DNA from: Streptacidiphilus sp. PB12-B1b
Lineage (GTDB): Bacteria > Actinomycetota > Actinomycetes > Streptomycetales > Streptomycetaceae
NCBI RefSeq assembly: GCF_014084125.1
Contig: NZ_CP048405.1
Location: 1,054,001-1,118,000, forward strand
Direction of reading: 5' to 3'
Length of the DNA stretch: 64,000 nucleotides
Made by a program: the position numbers and the translations under genes. A model generated the notes under the pieces. The model worked only from the letters and a program-made list of their open reading frames with translations, was not told the DNA's origin and searched no databases. Below are positions 16,854 to 25,015 of this stretch, one piece after another (within the stretch, counting starts at the first letter, position 1; the number at the start of each line of letters is the position of its first letter).

Positions 16854-17151
16854 GGGCCTCTCCCTTCCTGACCTCTTACGAGGAGTGGGCGGTGCATGGC
16901 GTCGCACCCGTGCCTGCTCCTCCACCGTCGACTGTGCGGCGCTGCTGCTTCGTCGACGTTGCCCGGCGGTAAAACCGGTGTGTCGGGCGGGCCCGAGGGG
17001 AGAGAGGGAGGTACACGGGGTGCACGCGGGGGAAAAAGATTGCCGGGCAGAGGGATACCGACGCCGAGAACATTACCGAAGCTAACGATTATTGTCGCGC
17101 CACTTACCTGTCCCGGTCGCAACTCCGACCGTCCCGGCGGGTGGCGGTGCG
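16854..17151. other. Intergenic region upstream of the 47-aa gene
   Basis: Nearly 300 bp without a gene I can support. It contains a relatively A/T-rich island at about 17030-17105, unusual for this window, including TAATGT on the minus strand; this is the most likely promoter area for the leftward 47-aa gene and would leave a leader of roughly 200 nt. No clear hairpin with a T-tract was found. Confidence 0.4.
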
Positions 17152-18033
17152 TCAGCTGACCGACAGCCAGAAGTCCACCAGCTCCGCCGCGGTGCGGGCG
17201 GGCTGCTCGGCGTTGGGGGAGTGGCCCGCGCCGGGGACGGCCGCGTAGCCCGCGCCCAGCCGCTGCGCCATCTTCTGCTGCTCCTCGACCGGCCAGGCGT
17301 AGTCCCGCTCACCGGACAGCACCAGCTTCGGCAGCGCCACCCCGGCCAGCGCCTCCACCCGGTCCGGCTCGACCGTCAGCTGCCGCCCGGTCACCCGCAG
17401 CGCCGCCGGGACGTTGGCCAGCCAGCGCCGGTGCAGGAAGTCGGTCACCTCCGGGGTGGTCACCGGCAGCGTGCCCGCCTGCTGCTCCATCTGCCGCATG
17501 GCCTGCCACACCGCCTCCAGCTCCATCACCGGCGGCAGCACCGAGACCAGCAGCTCGGCCCGGCCCGCCTCGTCCGGGCAGACCGCGCCCGGGCCGGTGC
17601 TCATCAGCGTCAGCGAGTCCCAGGGCAGCCGGTCGCTGTCGGCGGCGGCCCGCAGCAGCGCCTCCCGGACCACGTACCCGCCGAAGGAGTGGCCGAGCAG
17701 GTGCAGCGGACGCCCGCCGCCGACCGCGTCGGTGACCGCGCGCAGGTCCAGCGCCAGCGCCCCCAGGGTGTACGCGGCGTCCTCGTCCGGGCCGCCGGTC
17801 TGGTACTGCCCGCGCTGGTCGACCGCGACCACCTCGAAGCCCGCCGCGGCCAGCGGCTCCAGCAGCGCGATGAAGTCCTCCTTGCTGCCGGTGAACCCCG
17901 GCAGCAGCAGGGCGGTCCCGCGGACCGGGCCGGCGGACGGGCTGCTGCGCAGCGCGGCGAACCCGCCGCGGGCGGTGGTCAGCCGCACACTGCGGGCCGA
18001 GGCGGGCAGCGTCAGGAAGGGCGGCGTGCTCAT
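17152..18033 (-). CDS. Alpha/beta hydrolase
   Basis: A 293-residue alpha/beta-hydrolase. It has the oxyanion region LLLPGFTGSKEDF (about residue 43), nucleophile elbow GHSFGG (about 115), acid in LVLSGERDYAWP (about 245) and catalytic His in PGAGHSPNAEQP (about 270). Cytoplasmic, no signal peptide. The substrate cannot be inferred; the family includes esterases, lipases and haloperoxidase-like enzymes. It is separated from the DEAD-box helicase by a strong hairpin, so it is probably not in that transcript. Confidence 0.87.
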   Translation of the reverse strand: MSTPPFLTLPASARSVRLTTARGGFAALRSSPSAGPVRGTALLLPGFTGSKEDFIALLEPLAAAGFEVVAVDQRGQYQTGGPDEDAAYTLGALALDLRAVTDAVGGGRPLHLLGHSFGGYVVREALLRAAADSDRLPWDSLTLMSTGPGAVCPDEAGRAELLVSVLPPVMELEAVWQAMRQMEQQAGTLPVTTPEVTDFLHRRWLANVPAALRVTGRQLTVEPDRVEALAGVALPKLVLSGERDYAWPVEEQQKMAQRLGAGYAAVPGAGHSPNAEQPARTAAELVDFWLSVS

Positions 18034-18114
18034 CGGGGCGTTCTCCTCCGGCGTTCTGCGGGGTGCGGGCCGAGCCTAACCATCCGCCGTGACGGGCGGA
18101 TGGCCCGGGAACGA

Positions 18115-18157
18115 CACGACGGCGGGGCCGGGCTGTCCGCCCGGCCCCGCCGTCGTG
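18115..18157 (-). terminator. Terminator-like hairpin after DEAD-box helicase
   Basis: A perfect 18-bp stem (CACGACGGCGGGGCCGGG and its complement) with a 7-nt loop, 14 bp beyond the helicase stop. No T-tract follows on either strand, as is common for streptomycete terminators. Confidence 0.75.
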
Positions 18158-18171
18158 CCTGTTCCTACCGG

Positions 18172-20547
18172 TCAGCGCCGGGTCGCGCTCTCGGCGGCGG
18201 CCTGCGCGGCAGCCGCCGCGGCCAGCCGCTCGCTGCGGCGCAGCCGACGCGGCGCGGCCTCGGTCTCCGCCGGGGCGGGCACGGACGCCTTGGCCGCCGG
18301 CGCGGGGCGCCGACGCGGCGCCGGAACCTCCGCCGGGGCGGCCACGGCCTCGGCCGCAGCCCCCTCCGGACGGGCCGCCCGACGACGGCGGCGCGGCGCG
18401 GCGGCCTCGGCCTCCGGCTCGGCCGGGGCGACCGGCGCGGCTGCGGCCACGGCCTCGACCGGGGCGGCGGCCGGGGACTCGGCGGCCTTGACGGCGCGAC
18501 GGCGGCGGCGCGGTGCGGCGGCCTCGGCCTCCGGCTCGGCCGGGGCGACCGGCGCGGGCTCGACGGCGCCGGCCTCCGCGGCCGACTCCACGGCCTCCGC
18601 GGCGGCCTTGACCGGGCGGCGGCGGCGACGCGGCGCGGCAGCCTCCGACTCGGCCGACGGCTCGGCCACAGCGGCACTTTCGACGGCGACGACGCTGTCG
18701 ACGGTGACGCTCTCGACGCCGGTGGCCTCGACCACTACGACCGCCTCGGCGGCCCGGCGGCGGCGACGCGGCGCGTTCCTCTCGGCCACGGGCGCTTCGG
18801 CGGCGGCCTCGGCGGCCGGTGCGGCCGTCAGCGGCGCGTCCACGGTGTCCACGGCCTCCACGGCCTTGGCAGCGCGGCGGCGGCGGCGCGGCGCGGGGGC
18901 CTCGGCCTCCGGCTCGGTGAGGGCCACCGGCGCGAGCGCGGCCTCCACGGCGGCCACCAGCGGTTCGACCGCCTCGGCCGGCTCCGCCGCACGGCGGCGG
19001 CGACGCGGTGCCGCCGGGGCCTCGGCCACAGCGGTCTCGATCACGGCGTTCTCGATCACGGCGGTCTCGACCGTTGCGGCCTCCGCCGACGATGCCTCGA
19101 CCACGGCCGGGGCGGCGGCCTCGGCGCCCGCGCCCCGGGTGCGGCGGCGCTGGCGCTCGCGGCGCGGACGCTCCTCGGCGGGCGCCGCGGGGGCGGCGGC
19201 CGGACGGCGTCCGTCACCGCGGCCCTCGGTGCGGCTCTCGCCACGGCCGCGCGGGCCGCGTCCGCCGGGCTCGCCCAGGTCCTCGATCTGCTCCGCGCCC
19301 AGGCCCGCCCGGGTGCGGTCGGCGCGCGGCAGCACGCCCTTGGTGCCGGGGGCGATGTTCAGCAGCTCGAACAGGTGCGGCGAGGTGGAGTAGGTCTCCT
19401 CCGGCTCAGCCAGGCCCAGCTCCAGCGCCTTGTTGATCAGGCCCCAGCGCGGGACGTCGTCCCAGTCCACCAGGGTGACCGCGGTGCCCGAGGCGCCCGC
19501 GCGGCCGGTGCGGCCGATGCGGTGCAGGTAGGTCTTCTCGTCCTCGGGGCACTGGTAGTTGATGACGTGGGTCACGCCCTCGACGTCGATGCCGCGGGCG
19601 GCGACGTCGGTGCAGACCAGCACGTCCACCTTGCCGTTGCGGAAGGCGCGCAGCGCCTGCTCGCGGGCGCCCTGGCCGAGGTCGCCATGGACCGCCCCGG
19701 CGGCGAAGCCGCGCTGGGTGAGCTGGTCGGAGACGTCGGCGGCGGTGCGCTTGGTCCGGCAGAAGATCATCGCCAGGCCGCGGCCCTCGGCCTGCAGGAT
19801 GCGGGCGACCGTCTCCACCTTGTCCATCGAGTGCGCGCGGAACGCGAACTGCTTGACGGCGGCGACGGTGGCGCCGGTGTCGTCCGGCGCGGTGGCCCGG
19901 ATGTGCGTCGGCTGGCTCATGTAGCGGCGGGCGAGGCTGATGACCTGGCCCGGCATGGTGGCCGAGAACAGCATGGCCTGGCGCCGCGTCGGCAGCATGG
20001 TCATGATCTTCTCGACGTCGGGCAGGAAGCCCAGGTCGAGCATCTCGTCCGCCTCGTCCAGCACCAGGATGCGGACGGCGGAGAGGTCCAGCTTGTGCTG
20101 CCGGGCCAGGTCGAGCAGCCGCCCGGGGGTGCCGACGACCACGTCGACGCCCTTCTGCAGCGCCTCGACCTGCGGCTCGTAGGCCCGGCCGCCGTAGATG
20201 GCCAGGACCCGCACATTGCGGACCTTGCCGGCAGTCTGCAGGTCGTTGGTGACCTGGGTGCACAGCTCGCGGGTCGGCACGACCACCAGCGCCTGCGGGG
20301 TGGTGGTCAGCTCGGCGGCGGTGCAGCGGCCGGCGTCCACGTCGGCGGCGACCCGGACCCGGTCGATGATGGGAAGTCCGAAGCCCAGGGTCTTGCCGGT
20401 GCCGGTCTTGGCCTGGCCGATGACGTCGTGGCCGCTCAGGGCCACCGGGAGGGTCATCTCCTGGATCGGGAAGGGTGAAGTGATACCAACAGCCTCGAGG
20501 GCTTCTGCGGTCTCGGAAAGAATCCCGAGGTCTCGGAACGTAGTCAG
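18172..20547 (-). CDS. DEAD-box ATP-dependent RNA helicase with repetitive tail
   Basis: A 791-residue protein. The helicase core covers about residues 1-400: Q motif FPIQ, motif I AKTGTGKT, PTREL, TPGR, motif II LDEADEML, SATMP, ARGID, and motif VI HRIGRTGRAG. The remaining half is low-complexity Ala/Pro/Glu with at least seven spaced clusters of PRRRRR or PRR, presumably an RNA-binding tail. The likely start is CTG 20547, seven nt after GGAAGAGG; the homologous N-terminus TTFRDLGIL follows directly, and the nearest in-frame ATG (about 20606) is upstream of that ribosome site. It probably remodels mRNA or ribosomes, perhaps in the cold. The leader is long and hairpin-rich. Confidence 0.9.
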   Translation of the reverse strand: MTTFRDLGILSETAEALEAVGITSPFPIQEMTLPVALSGHDVIGQAKTGTGKTLGFGLPIIDRVRVAADVDAGRCTAAELTTTPQALVVVPTRELCTQVTNDLQTAGKVRNVRVLAIYGGRAYEPQVEALQKGVDVVVGTPGRLLDLARQHKLDLSAVRILVLDEADEMLDLGFLPDVEKIMTMLPTRRQAMLFSATMPGQVISLARRYMSQPTHIRATAPDDTGATVAAVKQFAFRAHSMDKVETVARILQAEGRGLAMIFCRTKRTAADVSDQLTQRGFAAGAVHGDLGQGAREQALRAFRNGKVDVLVCTDVAARGIDVEGVTHVINYQCPEDEKTYLHRIGRTGRAGASGTAVTLVDWDDVPRWGLINKALELGLAEPEETYSTSPHLFELLNIAPGTKGVLPRADRTRAGLGAEQIEDLGEPGGRGPRGRGESRTEGRGDGRRPAAAPAAPAEERPRRERQRRRTRGAGAEAAAPAVVEASSAEAATVETAVIENAVIETAVAEAPAAPRRRRRAAEPAEAVEPLVAAVEAALAPVALTEPEAEAPAPRRRRRAAKAVEAVDTVDAPLTAAPAAEAAAEAPVAERNAPRRRRRAAEAVVVVEATGVESVTVDSVVAVESAAVAEPSAESEAAAPRRRRRPVKAAAEAVESAAEAGAVEPAPVAPAEPEAEAAAPRRRRRAVKAAESPAAAPVEAVAAAAPVAPAEPEAEAAAPRRRRRAARPEGAAAEAVAAPAEVPAPRRRPAPAAKASVPAPAETEAAPRRLRRSERLAAAAAAQAAAESATRR
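18398..18557. repeat. 43-bp direct repeats in helicase tail
   Basis: Positions 18398-18440 and 18515-18557 are identical over 43 bp and encode the same Pro-Glu-Ala-Glu-Ala-Ala segment of the helicase tail. They are the clearest copies of a more degenerate in-frame repeat array (about 18300-19020) whose units each end in an Arg5 cluster, and point to growth of the tail by slippage or unequal crossover. Confidence 0.75.
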
Positions 20548-21023
20548 GGCGATGCCTCTTCCGGTGTGGGCGGCCGGGCGGGGGGCGGCCGGGCACCCGT
20601 ACATGTCGCACGTACGGGCGCGCTGACCGCGACCGGCGTCCTCGCGGGCCGTCCCGCGCACCGGCCCTGTCGTCCCATGTCACACATGGACGCTCGGGCG
20701 GCGCTGCGAGAGGCCAATGATGGGAGGCCCGGCGCGGGACCGCGTAGGTGCGGTCTGCGGCGGCCCTCGCTCGGCCACTGCGGGCCCTTCGTGGTCCGTC
20801 CCCGGATCGGAAGGGCTGGGTCGGTCGGAGCCGATCGTTCCACCGACCGGGCATCCGTCTGCGTGAGGAAGCGGGTGCGCGCCTGGAGGCGTATACGCCG
20901 GTCCTCACTACCACCATACCGTCAAGCGATTCATCGAACACGTGACGTGCGATACACGGCGGGGATTCGCTGCCCCGGCGGCGGGTGGCCGCAACCCCGT
21001 CCGGGCCGACTAAGGTGCCGCGT
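20548..21023. other. Long leader and divergent promoter region of DEAD-box gene
   Basis: A 476-bp gap between the leftward helicase and rightward ferritin-like genes. It contains inverted repeats: CCCGTAC...GTACGGG (20596-20618), CCATGT-N3-ACATGG (20675-20689) and the perfect palindrome GGCGTATACGCC (20888-20899). A long structured 5' leader is common for DEAD-box helicase genes and could mediate autoregulation; here that is inference. No coding sequence is supported. Confidence 0.5.
21011..21016 (+). promoter_or_regulatory. Putative -10 of ferritin-like gene
   Basis: TAAGGT ends 7 nt before ATG 21024. The same bases could double as a weak ribosome site (AAGGTG), so the leaderless reading is tentative. 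Confidence 0.4.
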
Positions 21024-21767
21024 ATGGAGACCCCGCAGCACAGCAAGGACGCCCGGCGCGCCGGGGAGGCGCACCCCTCGATCGGCGACTGGGAGACCTG
21101 CGCCGCAGATCCGCAGTACCGCGCGGCCGTCCTCGACCTGCTCGGCGCCCTGGCCTACGGCGAGCTGAGCGCCTTCGAACGGCTCGCCGAGGACGCCAAG
21201 CTGGCGCCGTCGCTGGAGGACAAGGCCGCGCTGGCGGGCATGGCCGCCGCCGAGTTCCACCACTACCAGCAGCTGCACGACCGGCTGGTCGGGATCGGCG
21301 CCGACGCCACCGAGGCCATGCAGCCGTTCGCCGAGCCGCTGGACGCCTTCCACCGCATGACCGCCCCCGCCGACTGGCCGGAGGGCCTGGTCAAGGCCTA
21401 TGTGGGCGACTCCATCGCGGCCGACTTCTACCGCGAGGTTGCGGCCCGGCTGGACGACGACACCCGCTCGCTGGTGCTGGCGGTGATGTCCGACACCGGC
21501 CATGCCGAATTCGCGGTGGAGAAGGTCCGCCAGGCGATTGAGGCCGAGCCGCGGATCGCCGGGCGGCTGGCGCTGTGGGGCCGGCGGCTGATGGGCGAGG
21601 CGCTCAGCCAGGCACAGCGGGTGGTCGCCGAGCGCGACGCGCTGTCGAACCTGCTGATCGGCGGCACCGAGGTGCGCGGCTTCGACCTGGTCGAGGTCGG
21701 CAAGATGTTCAACCGGATCACCGAGGCGCACACCAAGCGCATGGCCGCGCTGGGTCTGGCGTCCTGA
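21024..21767 (+). CDS. Ferritin-like-fold protein (MiaE-type hydroxylase-like)
   Basis: A 247-residue helical protein with the diiron-type pattern of the ferritin-like superfamily: ALAYGELSAFERLAEDA (Glu), AAAEFHHYQQLHDR (Glu-x2-His), and later DSIAADFYREVAARL and SDTGHAEFAVEKVR (His-Glu). Databases often label such actinobacterial proteins as ferritin-like or tRNA-(ms2io6A)-hydroxylase-like. The precise reaction is not established. It is divergent from the DEAD-box helicase. Confidence 0.82.
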   Translation: METPQHSKDARRAGEAHPSIGDWETCAADPQYRAAVLDLLGALAYGELSAFERLAEDAKLAPSLEDKAALAGMAAAEFHHYQQLHDRLVGIGADATEAMQPFAEPLDAFHRMTAPADWPEGLVKAYVGDSIAADFYREVAARLDDDTRSLVLAVMSDTGHAEFAVEKVRQAIEAEPRIAGRLALWGRRLMGEALSQAQRVVAERDALSNLLIGGTEVRGFDLVEVGKMFNRITEAHTKRMAALGLAS

Positions 21768-21833
21768 GCCGGGTGTCCGGCGTCCTGACCGCCTTGCTGA
21801 CCTGTGTGACCGGCGGGCGGTCGTCGTCGGAGG

Positions 21834-22124
21834 TCAGGCGTGGTGCGGACGCCTCGGCGCCCGGTGCAGCGGGTGCGACCGCTGGTCGGGCCGGGCCAGC
21901 ACGGACACCAGCAGGCCCGCGCCCACCAGGGCGACCAGCGAGCTGGCGAGCAGGCTGTCCGCGCCCAGCACGATCCTCGTCAGCCCGCCGATGAGCAGCG
22001 CGGAGATCACCCCGGTCAGCACCGTCAGGGTGCGCGGGGCCCGGAACAGCCGGGGCAGCAGCATCGCCGCCCCCGCTCCGACGACCAGTCCGACCAGGGC
22101 GAACGTGACGAAGTCCCATGCCAT
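21834..22124 (-). CDS. Small membrane protein
   Basis: A 96-residue protein with three predicted membrane helices (about residues 3-25, 32-52 and 58-78) and a basic His/Arg/Pro tail (RSHPLHRAPRRPHHA). I do not recognise a family. The ATG at 22124 (MAWDFVTF) is preferred over one 18 codons upstream because GGAGGAAG lies about 9 nt before it. Confidence 0.68.
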   Translation of the reverse strand: MAWDFVTFALVGLVVGAGAAMLLPRLFRAPRTLTVLTGVISALLIGGLTRIVLGADSLLASSLVALVGAGLLVSVLARPDQRSHPLHRAPRRPHHA

Positions 22125-22300
22125 GAGCGCTGCTTCCTCCCGTCTCGGGTCCGCCTGGTAGCCGCCTTCGGCGAACACTCAGGACGTACCCAGGGTCGGC
22201 CCGGCTCATGCGGTGCGGCGCGATCGCGGCTGCCGCCCGGCCGGATTCCACCCCCCGGGGGGTATCCCGGGGGCGACTCGCGCGGGCGTCGGGTACGGCG

Positions 22301-22337
22301 ACGGCCCCGCGCCCCCGGCGAGGGGGTACGGGGCCGT
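22301..22337 (-). terminator. Terminator-like hairpin after DUF3107 gene
   Basis: ACGGCCCCG pairs with CGGGGCCGT, with an inner CCCCC/GGGGG stem and a 5-nt loop. It lies about 20 bp past the DUF3107 stop. No T-tract. Confidence 0.65.
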
Positions 22338-22358
22338 GGCGGTGTGCGCAGCCGAAGC

Positions 22359-22586
22359 TCAGATCGCGCCGAAGCCGACCTTGCGCGCGGCCTGCTCGCC
22401 GATCTCCACGTAGGCGAGGCGCTCGGCCGGGATCAGGACCTTGCGCCCGTGCTCGTCGACGAGCTTCAGCAGCTTGGAGCTGCCCTCGAGCGCCGCGGCG
22501 ACCGCGTTCTCGACCTCTTCCGCAGACTGCGAGCTCTCGAGAACGATCTCCCGAGCCGCGTTCTGCACGCCGATCTTGACCTCCAC
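22359..22586 (-). CDS. DUF3107 family protein
   Basis: A 75-residue protein with the family pattern VEVKIGVQNAAREIVLESSQ at the N-terminus and VLIPAERLAYVEIGE towards the end. It is an actinobacterial ATP-binding-like small protein family of unknown function, frequently next to a TetR regulator as here. GTG is selected because GGAGGG lies 8 nt upstream and the product then matches family length. Confidence 0.88.
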   Translation of the reverse strand: MEVKIGVQNAAREIVLESSQSAEEVENAVAAALEGSSKLLKLVDEHGRKVLIPAERLAYVEIGEQAARKVGFGAI

Positions 22587-22669
22587 GGCTTCGTCCCTCC
22601 GGCCCCTCAAGGCGTGTAGCTGGTGATCCATGCGCGACTGATCGCGCCGTACGGGCCCACCTTACGGTG

Positions 22670-23332
22670 TCAGTGCCCTGCCGCGGGGTCGCCGCCGTGC
22701 ATGGGGAAGCCCTTGAGCCCGCGCCAGGACAGGCTGGAGACCAGCCGGACCGCCTCGTCGCTGGGGATGCTGCCGCCCTGGGCCAGCCAGAAGCGCGCGG
22801 TGATCTGGCACAGCCCGCAGACGCCGACCGCCAGCAGCATGGCCTCCTCCTCGGGGAGGTCGGTGTCCTCCGCGATCACCTTGCTGACCAGGGTGGCGGT
22901 CTCCCGGGTGACCTTCTCGACGCGCTCGCGCACCGCGTCCTCGTTGGTCAGGTCGGACTCGAAGACCAGCCGGAAGGCGCCGGACTCGGCCGCCACGTAG
23001 GCGAAGTACGCCTCGGTGGTGGCCAGCACCCGCAGCTTGTTGTCGGTGGTGGCCTCCAGCGCCGCGCGGATGGCGTCGACCAGGGCCTCGCAGTGCCGGT
23101 CCAGCAGGGCCAGGTACAGCTCGAGCTTCCCCGGGAAGTGCTGGTAGAGAACAGGCTTGCTGACACCCGCACGCTCGGCGATGTCGTCCATCGCCGCGGC
23201 GTGGTAGCCCTGGGCGACGAACACCTCCTGCGCCGCCCCCAGCAGCTGGTTGCGGCGCGCGCTCCGCGGCAGGCGGCCTGTCGTGGGTTTGCCTGGGCGC
23301 GGGCGCTCGTCCGTGTCCTGGATAGCCGTCAC
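22670..23332 (-). CDS. TetR-family transcriptional regulator
   Basis: A 220-residue repressor. The helix-turn-helix is at about residues 30-70 (LLGAAQEVFVAQGYHAAAMD, then IAERAGVSKPVLYQHFPGKL), and the remainder is an alpha-helical ligand domain ending WRGLKGFPMHGG. GTG 23332 (VTAIQ) is preferred over a GTG four codons earlier because it matches the usual family N-terminus and has AGGAG just upstream. It lies 83 bp upstream of, and on the same strand as, DUF3107, so the two are probably co-transcribed. The ligand is unknown. Confidence 0.88.
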   Translation of the reverse strand: MTAIQDTDERPRPGKPTTGRLPRSARRNQLLGAAQEVFVAQGYHAAAMDDIAERAGVSKPVLYQHFPGKLELYLALLDRHCEALVDAIRAALEATTDNKLRVLATTEAYFAYVAAESGAFRLVFESDLTNEDAVRERVEKVTRETATLVSKVIAEDTDLPEEEAMLLAVGVCGLCQITARFWLAQGGSIPSDEAVRLVSSLSWRGLKGFPMHGGDPAAGH

Positions 23333-23595
23333 GGCGCTCCTCACTCACGGTTGTGGGGCTCCGGCGCAGACGCGGCCACGGCCGGCGGCTGACTGCAGGT
23401 CACCCCGCGACACCCCCGGATCCAGGCCACGCGCAGCCGAGGCCGTGCGGGTGGTGCTTCCGGAGCCATCGTACTTGTCGGTAATCCCGTGGACTCCTGG
23501 TCGCCGGTAGAAAGTCTCGGGGATGTGTTGTGCGGTGTCCACAAGGAGAGCCGGGGCAGAGCGCGTCATAGTGGTGCAGAACCGGCAAAAGGCGG

Positions 23596-23781
23596 TCAGC
23601 GGTACTCGTCCTCGTCGATTCGCACCACCCGATGCTGCTCCACCGCGTCCGCGACCGGGACCTCCAGCTCGACCTCGTCGATCGGTTCGTCGTCGCCCCG
23701 GTCGTCCTCGACGACCTCCCCGGGCTCCGCGGCGGCTTCGGGTACGTCGGCTTCCTCGATGATCGACTCGGGATCGCTCAT
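23596..23781 (-). CDS. Small acidic protein
   Basis: A 61-residue, very acidic protein (about one third Asp/Glu, for example DDRGDDEPIDEVELEVP) with no recognisable domain. ATG has GGGAGG 10 nt upstream, and codon use follows the genome bias, so it is probably real. It is divergent from the alpha/beta hydrolase gene. The 263-bp stretch between it and the TetR gene holds no other supported feature. Function unknown; acidic low-complexity proteins of this size often bind basic partners, but that is only a guess. Confidence 0.6.
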   Translation of the reverse strand: MSDPESIIEEADVPEAAAEPGEVVEDDRGDDEPIDEVELEVPVADAVEQHRVVRIDEDEYR

Positions 23782-23871
23782 GGCTGTACAACCTCCCGGG
23801 ATCCGGCGGACGAAGCAGGCGACCTGCTCGCGCTCCGAGCGTAGAAGAACCTTCCCCGGGCCGCGCGGTCA

Positions 23872-23877
23872 TAACAT
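23872..23877 (+). promoter_or_regulatory. -10 of leaderless hydrolase gene
   Basis: TAACAT lies 7 nt before ATG 23885, and no ribosome binding site is present. This is one of the clearest leaderless promoters in the window. Confidence 0.55.
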
Positions 23878-23884
23878 CGACCCC

Positions 23885-24856
23885 ATGAGCATGAGCGGAC
23901 TGCCTGAAGCACCCCAGCCCGTCCGGGCACCGCAGCGGCTGACCGTCCCCGGCTGCCCGCTGGCCGTCGAGGCGATGCCGCCGGAGCGGCCCGGACTGCC
24001 CCCGGCCCTGTTCGTCCACGGCCTCGGCGGCTCGTCCCAGAACTGGACGCTGCTGATGGACCGGCTGGCCGGGGACGTCGACGGCCACGCCCTGGACCTG
24101 CCGGGATTCGGCCAGTCACCGCCGCCCGACGACGGCGACCTCTCGGTCACCGCGCACATGTGGGCCGTGGTCGACTACCTGGAGCTGTCCGGGCGCGGCC
24201 CGGTGCACCTCTTCGGCAACTCCCTCGGCGGCGCGGTGGCCACCAGGCTGGCCGCGCTCCGCCCGGACCTGGTGCGGACGCTGACGCTGGTCTCGCCCGC
24301 CCTGCCGGAGGTGCCGCCGCAGACCTCGGCGCTGCCGACCGCGCTGCTGGCCGTGCCCGGCGTCCCGGCCCTGTTCGGGCGGCTCACCGACGGGCGCCCG
24401 GCGGAGCAGCAGACCGAGGCGCTGCTGAACCTCTGCTACGGCGACCCGGGCACCATCGACGCCCAGCGCCGGGCCGAGATGGCCGCCGAATACCGGCGGC
24501 GGATGGCGCTGCCGTACTCCATGGACGTGCTGGTGCGGTCGGCGCGCGGCATCGTCCGGGCGTACACCGAGCGCGGCCCGCAGGCGCTGTGGCGGCAGGC
24601 CGAGCAGGTGACCGCGCCGGTGCTGCTGGTCTACGGGCTGCGCGACAAGCTGGTCTCCTACCGGATGGCCCGGCGGTCCTCCCAGGCGTTCCGCGACTCC
24701 CGGCTGATGGTGCTGCCGGAGGCCGGGCACGTGGCGATGATGGAGTACCCGGAGCTGGTGGCCGGGGCCTTCCGCGAGCTGGTGGCCGGCACGGCGGTCG
24801 CCGCCGAGCCGTCCGGCCCGGCTCCGGCCGAGCCCACGGTAGCGGGCCTGCCGTAG
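23885..24856 (+). CDS. Alpha/beta hydrolase
   Basis: A 323-residue alpha/beta-hydrolase with oxyanion motif LFVHGLGGSSQNW (about residue 47), nucleophile GNSLGG (about 115), acid in YGLRDKLVSYRM (about 255) and His in PEAGHVAMMEYPELV (about 282). A Pro/Ala-rich tail follows. Relatives include meta-cleavage hydrolases and lipases; the substrate is not evident. An ATG-AGC-ATG-AGC start leaves a two-codon ambiguity; no Shine-Dalgarno is seen, and a TAACAT -10 lies 7 nt away. Confidence 0.88.
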   Translation: MSMSGLPEAPQPVRAPQRLTVPGCPLAVEAMPPERPGLPPALFVHGLGGSSQNWTLLMDRLAGDVDGHALDLPGFGQSPPPDDGDLSVTAHMWAVVDYLELSGRGPVHLFGNSLGGAVATRLAALRPDLVRTLTLVSPALPEVPPQTSALPTALLAVPGVPALFGRLTDGRPAEQQTEALLNLCYGDPGTIDAQRRAEMAAEYRRRMALPYSMDVLVRSARGIVRAYTERGPQALWRQAEQVTAPVLLVYGLRDKLVSYRMARRSSQAFRDSRLMVLPEAGHVAMMEYPELVAGAFRELVAGTAVAAEPSGPAPAEPTVAGLP

Positions 24857-24908
24857 CGCCGCAGGCGCAGCGGCGCAGGCGTCGCCTCACCCGGAGCGCG
24901 GCAGCCGC

Positions 24909-25015
24909 AGCGCCTCAGCCGCAGTGCCGCAGCTGCGCAGTCGTAGCGCGCATCCGCCGCGCCGCACCCCTAGCGCTTCAGCCGTAGCGCCGCATCCGCA
25001 GCGCCTCAGCCGTAG
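24909..25015. repeat. Degenerate GCGCCTCAGCCG repeats at lipoprotein 3' end
   Basis: Units resembling AGCGCCTCAGCCGTAG occur at 24909-24931, 24972-24994 and 25000-25015, inside a longer stretch of related CCG/CAG words. The last unit overlaps the lipoprotein stop codon, so the copies beyond it look like duplications of the gene's own 3' end. Confidence 0.55.

Noticed and set aside
18300..19020. Regular repeats resembling a CRISPR-like or tandem array
   Set aside because: The repeats are in frame, encode Arg clusters in the helicase tail, and have no spacers of constant length or cas genes.
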